From: Salimicrobium halophilum
GTDB taxonomy: Bacteria > Bacillota > Bacilli > Bacillales > Halobacillaceae
Direction: 5' to 3'
DNA: 64,000 bases
NCBI RefSeq assembly: GCF_900100295.1
Contig: NZ_FNEV01000003.1
Location: 206,849 to 270,848, forward strand
Shown: piece after piece, positions 36,245-45,534 of the stretch
Layout of the letters: each line of letters opens with the position of its first letter
Numbering within the stretch: position 1 is the stretch's first letter
Translations under genes and position numbers: made by a program
Notes under the pieces: generated by a model
What the model was told of the DNA's origin: nothing
The model's database searches: none
The model's input: the letters and a program-made list of their open reading frames with translations, nothing else

Positions 36245-37480
36245 TTATTCCTCTGCTTCTATCTCTTCTATTTCTGTTGCCGCATCTTCAAGTGCTTCTT
36301 CGGCAGGCTTCGTTCCTGTCAGTATCTCCTGAATAGCAATCTGGATCGCCTCCGAAACGTTCGGCCAGTTCGCGGAAGGTCCTCTTGGAATCGCATTCTC
36401 CATAATAGGAACGAACTGTTTTACGTGCTCCGTGTTCTGCCAGTAATCCGCTTCGTTCAATACGTCCGATCGTGTCGGGTAATACCCTGTATCTTTGGCG
36501 AATTGTTCATTCTGCTCCGGTTCGAACAACCAGGAAAGGAAATTCCACGCGGCATCCACATCGGCGTTACTCGTTACAGCTATGTTGTCTCCTCCTGTAA
36601 CGGACACGTACTCTTCATCTTTAGGAATCTGGGAAATGCCGAAGTCCACTTCTCCGCTTTCAGCAATCCGGTCGATCATCCACGGGCCATTGATCATCAT
36701 CGCCAGGTTTCCTTCGATGAACTTCCTCGTCAGATCATCCTGCGTCGCATTCAGTACATCCTGACTCATGGACCCTTCGTCCAGAAGACCCTTCATAAAA
36801 TTGAAGGTATCCGCTGCTTCCGGAGAATTCAGTTCCTCATATGTAGCACCAGAGGAATAAAGGAAAGGATAGAACTGGAACGTAGACTCTTCCGATCTTG
36901 TAGCGGAGAGACCAAACCCTTTCACGTCATCTGTCGTGAGAGTTGCTGCAGCTTTTTCAAGCTCGTCCCACGTCGATGGCGGTTCTTCGATGCCTGCTTC
37001 ATTCAATAATTCTTCATTGTAAAACAAGCCCAGGGAATTGGTAGTAAGCGGCAGGCCGTAATACTTGTCTTGATAAACTGCTGAATTCAAAGGACCTTCG
37101 AGAAGCTGATCGGCCTCTCCCCACTCCTCTACCTGGGAGGTGATGTCAGACAGAATTCCCATCGATGCCATGGATGCATTATTGACGGTATCCGATATCA
37201 CAATATCTGGAAGTGTATCTCCGGCCGTACCGACCGAGAGCTGCCTGTTCATCTCATCGAATGGTACATACTCCGCAACGACTTCCACTTCATCCTGAGA
37301 CTGGTTGTATTCATCAAGCATACTGTTGAGCGCGTCTTCAGAACCTGTATAATAATGCCACAATAAAAGCTGTTTCTTTCCATCACTGCCTTCGGTCTCC
37401 GAGATTCCCTCACTATTTCCACACGCTGCCATGACTACTACCATCAACACGACCATTACCAGCACCAATTTTTGTCTCAT
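36245..37480 (-). CDS. sugar ABC transporter substrate-binding lipoprotein
   Basis: ATG 37480 (MRQKLVLVMVVLMVVVMAACGNSEG) lies 8 bases from GAAGGAG and gives a lipoprotein signal with cysteine in the lipobox MAAC. The rest is a cluster B extracellular sugar-binding protein (KKQLLLWHYYTGSEDALNSMLDEYNQ; GDTLPDIVISDTVNNASM; MMINGPWMIDRI; FLSWLFEPEQNEQFAKDTGYYPTRSDV). First gene of the importer/GH31 unit. Confidence 0.93.
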   Translation of the reverse strand: MRQKLVLVMVVLMVVVMAACGNSEGISETEGSDGKKQLLLWHYYTGSEDALNSMLDEYNQSQDEVEVVAEYVPFDEMNRQLSVGTAGDTLPDIVISDTVNNASMASMGILSDITSQVEEWGEADQLLEGPLNSAVYQDKYYGLPLTTNSLGLFYNEELLNEAGIEEPPSTWDELEKAAATLTTDDVKGFGLSATRSEESTFQFYPFLYSSGATYEELNSPEAADTFNFMKGLLDEGSMSQDVLNATQDDLTRKFIEGNLAMMINGPWMIDRIAESGEVDFGISQIPKDEEYVSVTGGDNIAVTSNADVDAAWNFLSWLFEPEQNEQFAKDTGYYPTRSDVLNEADYWQNTEHVKQFVPIMENAIPRGPSANWPNVSEAIQIAIQEILTGTKPAEEALEDAATEIEEIEAEE

Positions 37481-37500
37481 TGCTTCCACTCCTTCTCTTC

Positions 37501-37588
37501 GAATACGCTTTCATTCTTCGCGAAATTTTTTTCAATTCCCTGTTTCATCCTCACCTCCCATAAAATGATGAACGTTCCTCATTTTATG
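37501..37588. promoter_or_regulatory. LacI operator and cre-like box before the importer unit
   Basis: A 30-base near-palindrome at 37559-37588 centred on GAACGTTC, with arms AAATGATG and CTCATTTT (one mismatched pair). It matches the palindrome in front of the LacI gene. A cre-like GAATACGCTTTCA lies at 37501-37513, between operator and gene. Confidence 0.75.
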
Positions 37589-37649
37589 AAAAATAGTAAG
37601 CCCCGCATCAGGACAGGGAAGGGGGAACCCCAGTCCTGACCCGGAGCTA

Positions 37650-38675
37650 TCAGCTCCAGTAATACTTGGCATTGCCTCTCGTCACGATTTCAAGCTTGAC
37701 GATATTGTCCTCTTTCTCCGGTGGTTTATCCAACATCAGGTAATTGAAAGCCAGTCGTACAGCAAGATTCCCCTGATAATGAGGATCCTGGCAAATCGTC
37801 GCCGTCACGATGTTGTCCTGCAGATGATGATATACATCATCGTTCAGGTCATGACCGATCAGAACAGGCTTTTTCCCTTCAAGTTGTTTCACCTGATCCG
37901 CGACTTCGGCGAGAGCTCCACAAGCTACATAGATGGCATCGACGTCTTCAACATTCTGCCTTACTCTTTCAAGAGAATCTTCCATCGATTGGTTGTTAAG
38001 GCGCAGCAATTTGACGAAGTCTACATCTCCATCTTCTATCGTAAAGGCCTCGAACCCTTGTCGTTTCTGCTTCATCTGATAAGTATCCGCTTCATCGGTG
38101 ATGATCGCGAACCGCTTTCGCTCCCCTGTGAATTTGGAAGCAAGATCACCGGCGAGCTTGCCGGCCTCGAAATAATCGGCCCCTACATAGGAGAGTCTCC
38201 CACTTTCCGGAGAATCATTGTTGAAGGTGAAAATCGGAAAATTATTATTGACGGCCGATTCGATGATCGTCGTCAATGGAATACCGTCTTTCGGACAAAT
38301 CACCATCCCGTCGTAGGCTTCTGAATCGATGATGGAATGGACGGTTTCAAGCTGGTCAGCAATCGTGTTGGATGTCTTCTTGATGTCTACATGAAAGCCG
38401 TAGTCAGTAATATCCTCCAGGGCATTCACAATTCCTTTCTCGATTTCTTTCCAGAAATATTCCGGATACTCCGGAAGGACGAATGCGACTTTCACCAGCT
38501 TCTTCCTTGCAAGAAAGCTTGCCGATTTGTTCGGCGTATAGTTGAGCTCCTCGGCTTTCTGCAGCACCCGGTCCACCGTTTTCGGTTTCACCCCTCCTCT
38601 ATTATGTAGTACGCGGTCCACCGTGGCAGGGGACATATTCAGTTCCTCCGCGATCGTTTTCGCTGTTACTCTCAT
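37650..38675 (-). CDS. LacI-family transcriptional regulator
   Basis: 341 residues. N-terminal helix-turn-helix VTAKTIAEELNMSPATVDRVLHNRGGVKPKTVDRVLQKAEELNYTPNKSASFLARK; then a periplasmic-binding-type sensor domain (KVAFVLPEYPEYFWKEIEKGIVNAL, YVGADYFEAGKLAGDLASKF). The VDRVLHNRGGV variant is typical of the sugar-operon subgroup related to ribose-type sensors. Upstream of the importer unit and sharing operators with it, so it is the likely local repressor. Confidence 0.93.
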   Translation of the reverse strand: MRVTAKTIAEELNMSPATVDRVLHNRGGVKPKTVDRVLQKAEELNYTPNKSASFLARKKLVKVAFVLPEYPEYFWKEIEKGIVNALEDITDYGFHVDIKKTSNTIADQLETVHSIIDSEAYDGMVICPKDGIPLTTIIESAVNNNFPIFTFNNDSPESGRLSYVGADYFEAGKLAGDLASKFTGERKRFAIITDEADTYQMKQKRQGFEAFTIEDGDVDFVKLLRLNNQSMEDSLERVRQNVEDVDAIYVACGALAEVADQVKQLEGKKPVLIGHDLNDDVYHHLQDNIVTATICQDPHYQGNLAVRLAFNYLMLDKPPEKEDNIVKLEIVTRGNAKYYWS

Positions 38676-38713
38676 ATCATTTCACCACAATCCCTTAATT
38701 CTATGATCCTCAT

Positions 38714-38759
38714 AATGATGAACGTTCATCATTAATATTCAAAAATAAAACCGCTTTCA
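38714..38759. promoter_or_regulatory. LacI operator and cre box before the lacI-type gene
   Basis: AATGATGAACGTTCATCATT (38714-38733) is a perfect 20-base palindrome, same core as at 37559. On the minus strand TGAAAGCGGTTTTA (38746-38759) is a CcpA-like box. Both imply autoregulation plus catabolite control. Confidence 0.75.
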
Positions 38760-38866
38760 CTTAAAGCTTGTTCTTAGTTTAACGACTGGACAAAGTTTTG
38801 TCAACCAAGCGTATCGAAATTTTCTGATATTTATTCGGCTCTTTTACATTCTGCTTTTACAAAAGC

Positions 38867-38890
38867 ACACCTGCCCAGGGGGACAGGTGT
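38867..38890 (-). terminator. terminator of the PIN-like gene
   Basis: ACACCTG/CAGGTGT hairpin with GCTTTTG on the minus strand, 8 bases after the stop. Confidence 0.75.
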
Positions 38891-38898
38891 ACATTAAT

Positions 38899-39759
38899 TC
38901 AATTGACTTTCTTCATTTTCAACGGCTCAAGAACCGCAATATCCAGACTCCTTGCGAGAATCCGCGCTCCCTTATCATGAGAAGCGAACACCAGCCTCGT
39001 TCCATGATTGATTTCATTCAGAACTCCGTTGATGATCTGTTCATCCGGATTCTTGAAATGACTGTTCTGATTCGGTCTTCTTGTCCATTGCAGACGATTG
39101 GTCCGTTGGAAATTCTCGATGATATCGAATCCGAGTTGGGCGTTCTGTCGCACTATTTTATTCTTGTTCTTTTTCAATCCTTCCAACTCTTTGAACACGG
39201 TAGGGTGCAGAAATACGTGGGATTCCGTTTCGGTCAGAATCTTGGCCATTACATCCTGGAAGTGCATAGCGAAATTCGTATCGATCGCCAGGTGAAAGCC
39301 ATTCGAAATATAAAGCACCGCATTGTCGAAGTAGTTATCTCTTGTTTCTTTGTTATGCTTTTTGAAGTTCTTCTCTTTAGCCAACTTGGCATGCCCTTTC
39401 GCTTTCTTGCTGCTCTGGTTCGCCTGGATGAACACCAGAACGATGAAGGCTACGCCCATCCCTGCAATAAAATTGTCTCCCGCGTCACTGAAACGATAGA
39501 TCCCGATAGGCATAGCAATCTGAATCAATATAAAGTAAAACCACGCCAGAATATAAGATCCGGCATAAGCCAACCCGCTCCCGGTAAAGAACAGGGACGA
39601 CAGATACGCAATGGCGCTGGATCGATCCAGATTTTTCGCCTTTTTATTGTAAAAATGGAACAAAAGCAAAAGTGCTATATCGACAGCAAGAATCAACAGG
39701 TATGCCGCCCACGGATAGTCCTGATTATTGTATATGAAAAGTGAGATTAAAGTAGCCAT
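38899..39759 (-). CDS. membrane protein with C-terminal PIN-like nuclease domain
   Basis: 286 residues. About four membrane helices in the first ~110 residues, a basic linker (KKAKGHAKLAKEKNFKKHNKETRD), then a PIN-like domain: LAIDTNFAMHF (first aspartate), FLHPTVFKELEGLKKN (glutamate), NPDEQIINGVLNEI (aspartate), FASHDKGARILARS (aspartate). Those acidic residues form the usual metal site of PIN RNases. It might be a membrane-tethered RNase. No antitoxin gene is adjacent, so it is not an obvious VapC toxin. Confidence 0.7.
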   Translation of the reverse strand: MATLISLFIYNNQDYPWAAYLLILAVDIALLLLFHFYNKKAKNLDRSSAIAYLSSLFFTGSGLAYAGSYILAWFYFILIQIAMPIGIYRFSDAGDNFIAGMGVAFIVLVFIQANQSSKKAKGHAKLAKEKNFKKHNKETRDNYFDNAVLYISNGFHLAIDTNFAMHFQDVMAKILTETESHVFLHPTVFKELEGLKKNKNKIVRQNAQLGFDIIENFQRTNRLQWTRRPNQNSHFKNPDEQIINGVLNEINHGTRLVFASHDKGARILARSLDIAVLEPLKMKKVN

Positions 39760-39784
39760 CGCATGTCCTCCTTCATTTTAAAAA

Positions 39785-39806
39785 ACAGGCCGACTTTCTC
39801 CTGCCT
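39785..39806 (-). terminator. terminator of the metalloprotease gene
   Basis: On the minus strand CAGGC pairs with GCCTG and is followed by TTTTTT, 8 bases after the stop. Confidence 0.75.
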
Positions 39807-39813
39807 GGAATGA

Positions 39814-41295
39814 TTACTCGCCCCAAGTACGGTCAGAATCGTAGATAATGGTGTATGCTCCTGTCACTGTATTTGCGATATACGCTCCCTCTTCTGTGAA
39901 ACGGTACGTATCTCCGGGCATTACTTGGTCGTCCTGTCCACCCGGCGTTTCGATCATGAAGCTGTAGTCGTAATTTTCCACTTCGATATCCAACGTCTCG
40001 TCATCAGTGATCCAGATCCGGGAATAAGGTTCCATCCCATCAAATGTAACGACCGGATCCATGGTGAAAGAGTTCTGCTTCAATTCATCGTAGTAGTTCC
40101 GAAGAGCTTCCTGCTGACTTTCTGTCGGTGAACCGGAAACTTTCGAACTTGTCACCACATCACTATAAGGGAACATCGTCACTTTAAAATCTTCAGCAAA
40201 AGATTCAACGAAGGAATTTCCATAATACTCATCGTAGTCATCGTACCCTCTGATCATTTCATAGGTTTCCTGCTGTGGGTCATACGTATAGTCGAAGATA
40301 TGGCCAAGCTCATGGTAGAAAGTCTCGGGTGCCCGCTCATCCGAGGCGGATATGCTGATCAGGGAAGGGAAACTTAGCGCAAAACCCGCTTCGCCGGATG
40401 TATGGATATTGCTGATGACTTCCATTCCATCGAGAAAATCGTACTCGTACGGCAGATCCAGCAGCGTATTATAGATCAACTTATCCGCCGGCAATTTTCC
40501 TTCATTCTCATCGTTCGGCCAGTAGGAGATTCTCTCTCCCATGGAACGCAGGTACTCATCCGGATATTCGGACTCTCCCTCATACAAGGTATTGTAGCGC
40601 GCTTCGATAGCTCTGCTTAAAATGTCCCTCTTCGCATAGACTGCAGATGGATAGTATTGCATCCCTTTGATATTCAACACTTCATCCATTACCTGTTCAT
40701 ACTCTTCTTGAAGAGCGTACATTTCCTTAAAAAGTACCTGGTTCGTTACACTCTTATTCTCTATGTAAGATTCATCTTCCTTGAGCCAGTTCCAGTAATC
40801 CATACCACTATGTACAGAGGAGATCTCCGTATTCAAAGTTTCTTCCGGCAGCTCCTGGTCGGGACTGAACGCTCCAAGCATAGATAGATCATCTACTGTC
40901 GTGAACGTCTTCTTGACCGGGTTCTTCAGGTTCACATCATTATAATCTTTCAGTGCAGCTTCGACGTACAAGGTATAAGTTTCTTCATATTTATAAAGTT
41001 CTTTTCCCTTGATATGAAGAAGTGTTCTTTCACCCTTCTGTTCGGTCTCCGCTGTGAATGCGTATGTAGCACCCTCTTCATCTTCAATCGAGACAGTTTC
41101 CTTCACACGCTCGAGGAAAATGTATTCCTCATAATCGTTCTCATACATAGGTGTCTTGAAAGCGACAGTCCATGTTTTATCAACTGGAACTCCGTCTTCA
41201 TGGCCTATGTCTACGTAATCGTCAGCATTGACGGTACTTGTCATGCCGAAAGTGACTATCACTAGCATAAGCAAGTTCATCACTATTTTCTTCAT
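39814..41295 (-). CDS. secreted SbsA-Ig/zinc metalloprotease (anthrax lethal factor-like)
   Basis: ATG 41295 (MKKIVMNLLMLVIVTFGMTSTVNA) has TAGGAG 8 bases upstream and gives a proper signal peptide; a longer frame to 41409 does not. An Ig-like module (~25-125, DKTWTVAFKTPM...TYTLYVEAALKDYND) is followed by a helical stretch and the catalytic domain with FYHELGHIFDY (~330) and downstream FVESFAEDFKV, giving HExxH plus a distant glutamate. This resembles the ATLF-like M34 peptidases. A C-terminal beta domain (~430-490) follows. It belongs to a paralogous secreted set sharing the Ig module. Confidence 0.8.
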   Translation of the reverse strand: MKKIVMNLLMLVIVTFGMTSTVNADDYVDIGHEDGVPVDKTWTVAFKTPMYENDYEEYIFLERVKETVSIEDEEGATYAFTAETEQKGERTLLHIKGKELYKYEETYTLYVEAALKDYNDVNLKNPVKKTFTTVDDLSMLGAFSPDQELPEETLNTEISSVHSGMDYWNWLKEDESYIENKSVTNQVLFKEMYALQEEYEQVMDEVLNIKGMQYYPSAVYAKRDILSRAIEARYNTLYEGESEYPDEYLRSMGERISYWPNDENEGKLPADKLIYNTLLDLPYEYDFLDGMEVISNIHTSGEAGFALSFPSLISISASDERAPETFYHELGHIFDYTYDPQQETYEMIRGYDDYDEYYGNSFVESFAEDFKVTMFPYSDVVTSSKVSGSPTESQQEALRNYYDELKQNSFTMDPVVTFDGMEPYSRIWITDDETLDIEVENYDYSFMIETPGGQDDQVMPGDTYRFTEEGAYIANTVTGAYTIIYDSDRTWGE

Positions 41296-41393
41296 TCCAT
41301 CACTCCTATTCAGTTTTCCGGATCTAGTCCCTTTTACTATCGGTCTGTACCTATGACTATTGAAGGAATTCCTTATCTTCATTTGGTAAATAT

Positions 41394-41460
41394 AAAAGTT
41401 CTCTGCCAAAATTGGAAAAAGGGTTATTTCCCCTTTACCGCAATCGACAGAGAACCTTTT
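41394..41460 (-). terminator. terminator hairpin after the 41464 gene
   Basis: AAAAGTTCTCTG pairs with CAGAGAACCTTTT, enclosing a second small hairpin; minus-strand T-run present. Confidence 0.65.
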
Positions 41461-41463
41461 AAT

Positions 41464-42777
41464 TTACTCTACAACAATTTGAACTTTAGATGTCCCCATG
41501 TATTTACCTATTTGAATAAACCCTTCCTTACCAGAGGCGTCCTGTTTCACTTTCAGCTTCAAACCTACCTCGGTCTCAACGGAATCGAACACATCTCCAC
41601 TATGCAGAATATCAATTTTCCCTTTTTCCGCCCGGTTCTGACGTAACCAAATACTCTCTCCTTCCTCGACATAAAGAGGTCTATAATCAGGAACATTCGT
41701 GTATGCCTGATTATTCTCGGAGTGGTAGTAGATAGTATAGTCAGCTTCTATCGGCTGCTCAGGATAACGAAGAACCGCTTCATGGGAATACCCTTCTCGT
41801 TCCTCTCCCCAACTCATGCTACCTCTTTCATTAGAATCTTCGAAAATAACCTCATTACTTTTTACATCCACTGACCCACTAGGAACATAAGGACTCATTT
41901 CTCTTATGATTTCGTAGCGATCCAAATAATCGTTGTGGGTAACCATAGTGCTCGCTACATGTACTCCTGTGCCTGTGTACTGAGTTTCGAACACCAATTG
42001 ATCCCGGTTTCTTGTGGAAGTATGTGTAATGCTACCTTTATAATCCAGGGAAAACACCGCACTTCTCCTACCTACTTGCTCCTCATTAACATTTTGGAAG
42101 ACCCACTCCTTCGTTTCTTTATCAAAAGAAGCGACACGAATGTAATGAAAGGGAGACATGCCGTAAGAAGTCGATTGGTCACTTACAAAACTAACGATAA
42201 TTTCCGGAACGGCATCCCCGTTCAAATCGGCAAAATGATAATTCGGGGCTGCATCGTAATGCACAAGGTAATCCACATAACTATCTTCAATCAATTCTTC
42301 TTTCGTCACGCCTAAATAATTCAACAGATGATCAGCCCGCGCTTCCCCTACCTCTGCCGTACGAACAGAATCGGGTACCGGCTGTGACAAAAGTTCTCTA
42401 ACGGTTTTCTCCTCGACCACCTTGAATGCCGCTTCCACTTTATCCTTCATCGCAACACCTGAACGAGAAGCCACCCCATCAGAGATAACGAGATTGAACC
42501 TTCCCTCTTGGTATCCCTGGGCAGGAGGATGAACAGTAACGATTTCATTCTCCATGGTGACATCAATCCCTTTAACCTGATCCCCGTTCGAATCTACTAT
42601 GTAAATGTCATCTGCCGCTGCATCACTCAACGGAACGTTGAATTCTATCGTGAAGACTTTATCCCTGGGTACTTCTTCATTAAATAAAGGTTCCGCTTTA
42701 ACTCCTTCTGTAAATGCTTGATCTGCTATCCCTAAAAAAACCATCATTGTCGCAATTACTACTATTATCTTTTTCAT
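41464..42777 (-). CDS. secreted SbsA-Ig domain protein of unknown role
   Basis: ATG 42777 (MKKIIVVIATMMVFLGIADQAFT) after GGGTGGAG. The Ig module follows the signal (~35-115, DKVFTIEFNVPLSD...YQEGRFNLVISDGVASRSG). A middle part with an FG-GAP-like motif (YHFADLNGDAVPEIIVSF ~190) comes next. The C-terminus resembles a bacterial SH3 module (EEGESIWLRQN...LKVKQDASGKEGFIQIG). No catalytic motif seen. It lies between two other members of the same set. Confidence 0.75.
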   Translation of the reverse strand: MKKIIVVIATMMVFLGIADQAFTEGVKAEPLFNEEVPRDKVFTIEFNVPLSDAAADDIYIVDSNGDQVKGIDVTMENEIVTVHPPAQGYQEGRFNLVISDGVASRSGVAMKDKVEAAFKVVEEKTVRELLSQPVPDSVRTAEVGEARADHLLNYLGVTKEELIEDSYVDYLVHYDAAPNYHFADLNGDAVPEIIVSFVSDQSTSYGMSPFHYIRVASFDKETKEWVFQNVNEEQVGRRSAVFSLDYKGSITHTSTRNRDQLVFETQYTGTGVHVASTMVTHNDYLDRYEIIREMSPYVPSGSVDVKSNEVIFEDSNERGSMSWGEEREGYSHEAVLRYPEQPIEADYTIYYHSENNQAYTNVPDYRPLYVEEGESIWLRQNRAEKGKIDILHSGDVFDSVETEVGLKLKVKQDASGKEGFIQIGKYMGTSKVQIVVE

Positions 42778-42935
42778 AGCTCTCCACCCTCTTCTGTTCA
42801 ACATTACAAACTTTCTTTATTTTTATCGGAATACTCCTATTAGTTTAAAATAGTAAACGGAACGTTCCTTTTTGAGAAAGATAATTTACCTTGCAATGAA
42901 ACATCCAGAACTGATTGGAACCCTTTAAACACATA

Positions 42936-42968
42936 GAAGCTGTCTTCGATATATTGCAAGACAGCTTC
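42936..42968 (-). terminator. hairpin terminator after the esterase gene
   Basis: GAAGCTGTCTT and AAGACAGCTTC form a perfect 11-base-pair stem; the minus-strand tail TATGTGTTT is only weakly T-rich. Confidence 0.6.
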
Positions 42969-42983
42969 TAAACTTACATTATT

Positions 42984-44687
42984 CTATTCAGCCTCTGTAT
43001 CCACATCTACATACGAAGACGAATCTGGATAGACAGGCTTCTTACTCGATCTATTGTCCTTAAAGAACTCCGTCAAATCGTACATTATTCTATCTGTAAT
43101 CTCGTGACCCACACCGTAGTATAAACCGAATGCTCCCTCAGCACCTGACTCAAAGTACAACTCTTTATTGTTGTTCCACCTGGTCGGATACATCTCTTCA
43201 CCCATAAACTCTCGAATCAAGTCTTTCTCTTCCGGTCCGAACGTGTCGTTGTACTGGAACGTATCATTTGTATCTTCTTCTCCCTGGTACATGAAATTGG
43301 CTACATCATTGTAGGCGCTAAGATTGAATGGTTCGCCCGTTATCTCTTCAACATCGCTGACCCCGATCGGATAGATCAATTCTTCTCCATCCTTTTCTTC
43401 CATAGGGATGATCGCCGTACTGTTCACGCCACCGGAAGCAACGGCCTTTACACGATCCGGATGCAGCGCAGCCCAACGGTTTGTAAAGTTACCTCCTGCT
43501 GAATAGCCGGACAAGAATACCTTATCCTCTTCGATTCCATGCCCGTACTCATTCAGATAAGCAATAGCATGATCGATCATCGCTTCCAGCTGCTCATCAA
43601 TATTCCTCATGTCATTTATGTCTTCCATGCGTAACCCTTCACTGTCCACGCGTGACCGGAACCGGTCATCTGTTTTCATATCACCATACATATTATCAAG
43701 CATCATAGAATAACGGTCCAGTGCATGCGTATAAAAATACCCACCTTCATATCCCACTCTATATCTAGGAAACGCAGGAACCAGAACAGGTGCCCATAAC
43801 CTTTCTCCCATATCGCGAATCAACGGGTGACCGAACATCTCATTTTTTGTTCTTGATAACGTATCAATTTCTTTGTTTGTGCTTCCCGTATTGTTCGGCA
43901 CCACCATCAACCTTCGAGCATCATCTTCGTTGTCTTCCTTGTGACGTTCAGAAGGTAGGCGAAGGAAATAAGGATAGTTGAAACCCTCTGCCGGATCAGC
44001 CGGTATTAAAAATGTACTTCCTTCGTCATCGTTCAACTTAAGTTTCGGCAGACCAGACGTAGTAAAATTGATATAGTGCCTGTCTCCATTCTTCATATAC
44101 ACTTTCAACTGATAAGATGTCTCTGTATCAAGCGGCATCAAGCCGTTCTCGGTCGGCACACTCAATTCACCATCATTTACAGACAACACTTTACTCAAGT
44201 TCTCTCCGCCTTTGGCGATACCCATCAGGTCAATATCGTCTTCCACAATTCCGTACTCTTTCAAAGGTACAGAAGGATGATATATATCCATGTCCTCTTC
44301 CATGTCATGATTCATCGTTCCATTTGAAGGAGATTCCGGGTGCTCAATCGTAAAATCGAGCACCACTTCATCTTTAAGTGCTTCTCCTTCTTTTGATTTC
44401 ACGTCACTGGATATGTATAAGAGGTAAGAAGCTCCCGGACTGTACCCTTCTGAGGGACTATGAACCTTCAAGGTAGTCTCGTCAATCATCTCGAGTTCTG
44501 TGTCCACTCTCTCTCCGTCCAAAGAGGTGACTCTCACTGAACTATTATCAATCGTCTGCTCATCCATCGGCGTACTGAATGTCACCGTCCAGACCTTATC
44601 CTCTTCCACCTCTGCATGCGTGGCAACAGGAAACAAGAAACAAACTATTATAAAAATAAAAGATATACACCACTGCTTCTTAGACAT
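42984..44687 (-). CDS. secreted SbsA-Ig domain alpha/beta-hydrolase (esterase-like)
   Basis: ATG 44687 (MSKKQWCISFIFIIVCFLFPVATHA), 567 residues. Ig module ~30-115 (DKVWTVTFSTPMDEQT...SYLLYISSDVKSKEG). The catalytic half contains VVPNNTG-type oxyanion region, nucleophile GYSAGGNFTNRWAALHPDRVKAVASGG (~395) and a late histidine in YYGVGHEITDRIMYDL, consistent with Ser-Asp-His. Substrate may be an acylated polymer or polyester. Third in a row of Ig-module proteins. Confidence 0.82.
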   Translation of the reverse strand: MSKKQWCISFIFIIVCFLFPVATHAEVEEDKVWTVTFSTPMDEQTIDNSSVRVTSLDGERVDTELEMIDETTLKVHSPSEGYSPGASYLLYISSDVKSKEGEALKDEVVLDFTIEHPESPSNGTMNHDMEEDMDIYHPSVPLKEYGIVEDDIDLMGIAKGGENLSKVLSVNDGELSVPTENGLMPLDTETSYQLKVYMKNGDRHYINFTTSGLPKLKLNDDEGSTFLIPADPAEGFNYPYFLRLPSERHKEDNEDDARRLMVVPNNTGSTNKEIDTLSRTKNEMFGHPLIRDMGERLWAPVLVPAFPRYRVGYEGGYFYTHALDRYSMMLDNMYGDMKTDDRFRSRVDSEGLRMEDINDMRNIDEQLEAMIDHAIAYLNEYGHGIEEDKVFLSGYSAGGNFTNRWAALHPDRVKAVASGGVNSTAIIPMEEKDGEELIYPIGVSDVEEITGEPFNLSAYNDVANFMYQGEEDTNDTFQYNDTFGPEEKDLIREFMGEEMYPTRWNNNKELYFESGAEGAFGLYYGVGHEITDRIMYDLTEFFKDNRSSKKPVYPDSSSYVDVDTEAE

Positions 44688-44871
44688 ACACTCCACCCTT
44701 CCATAGTTTATTCATTTTAATGAACACTTATTGTCATCAGTATACCAAAAAAGTAAGTCTGAAGAACCACAAAAATATGCACACCTCTGGAATCAACTAA
44801 AGCTGTCTTTCATTCTTAAACCTCTCTGATATATACTCGAAAAGACTACTCATTCAGAAAGGTGATGGAAC

Positions 44872-45501
44872 ATGGATATCCTAAAAGAATTCGAACAGAT
44901 GCCTGCCACTTGCGCTTCGGACGCTACAAAAGGACTAAATAACCTGAACCCTTCGATCAAACCGCTCTTTCAGAATCACAACATCGTCGGCAGAGCCTTT
45001 CCTGTCAAAATCACAGCTGGAGACAATCTTGGAATATTGCGAGCCATCAAAGAAGCCTCCCCCGGTGACATCCTTGTCGTCGATGGTAAAGGAGAAACTT
45101 ATCGGGCTATTGCGGGTGATTTTGTCATAGGAATGATGAAAATGATGAACCTCGGCGGGTTTGTCGTAGATGGAGCTGTCCGCGATGCGGAGGATATCAA
45201 AGATCTCGACTTCCCCGTTTTCTGCAAAGGGACAACTGCTGCTGCAAGCAACAAAGCGGAACCTGGCGAAGTAAATGTACCTATCTCATGCGGAGGGGTG
45301 CCTGTTCATCCTGGGGATATAATTATCGGAGATGCGGATGGAGTTGTCGTGGTGCCTAAGGATCAGGAAGAGGAGGTTCTTGAGAAGGCGAAGCAGAAGC
45401 TCGATAAGGATGCAGCACGTGATGAAAAAGTAAAGACGCCTGAAGATGTGATTGCTTATATTGATAGTGTGCTGAAAAAATATAAAAATCATGATGAATG
45501 A
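44872..45501 (+). CDS. RraA-family protein (possible hydroxymethyl-oxoglutarate aldolase)
   Basis: 209 residues. RraA fold markers: ASDATKGLNN, GRAFPVKITAGDNL, EASPGDILVVDGKG, NLGGFVVDGAVRDAEDIKDLDFPVFCKG (substrate/metal arginine-aspartate), GGVPVHPGDIIIGDADGVVVVP. This branch covers pyruvate aldolases such as 4-hydroxy-4-methyl-2-oxoglutarate aldolase and oxaloacetate decarboxylases. Isolated gene; pathway not visible. Start ATG 44872 after AAAGGTGATG. Confidence 0.87.
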   Translation: MDILKEFEQMPATCASDATKGLNNLNPSIKPLFQNHNIVGRAFPVKITAGDNLGILRAIKEASPGDILVVDGKGETYRAIAGDFVIGMMKMMNLGGFVVDGAVRDAEDIKDLDFPVFCKGTTAAASNKAEPGEVNVPISCGGVPVHPGDIIIGDADGVVVVPKDQEEEVLEKAKQKLDKDAARDEKVKTPEDVIAYIDSVLKKYKNHDE

Positions 45502-45534
45502 GTCGTTGAGTCCGTATCCTTTTTCATGAATATA

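Noticed and set aside
34273-37009. Long plus-strand frames opposite the GH31 and binding-protein genes (340-377 codons)
   Set aside because: Antisense shadows without ribosome sites or family features.
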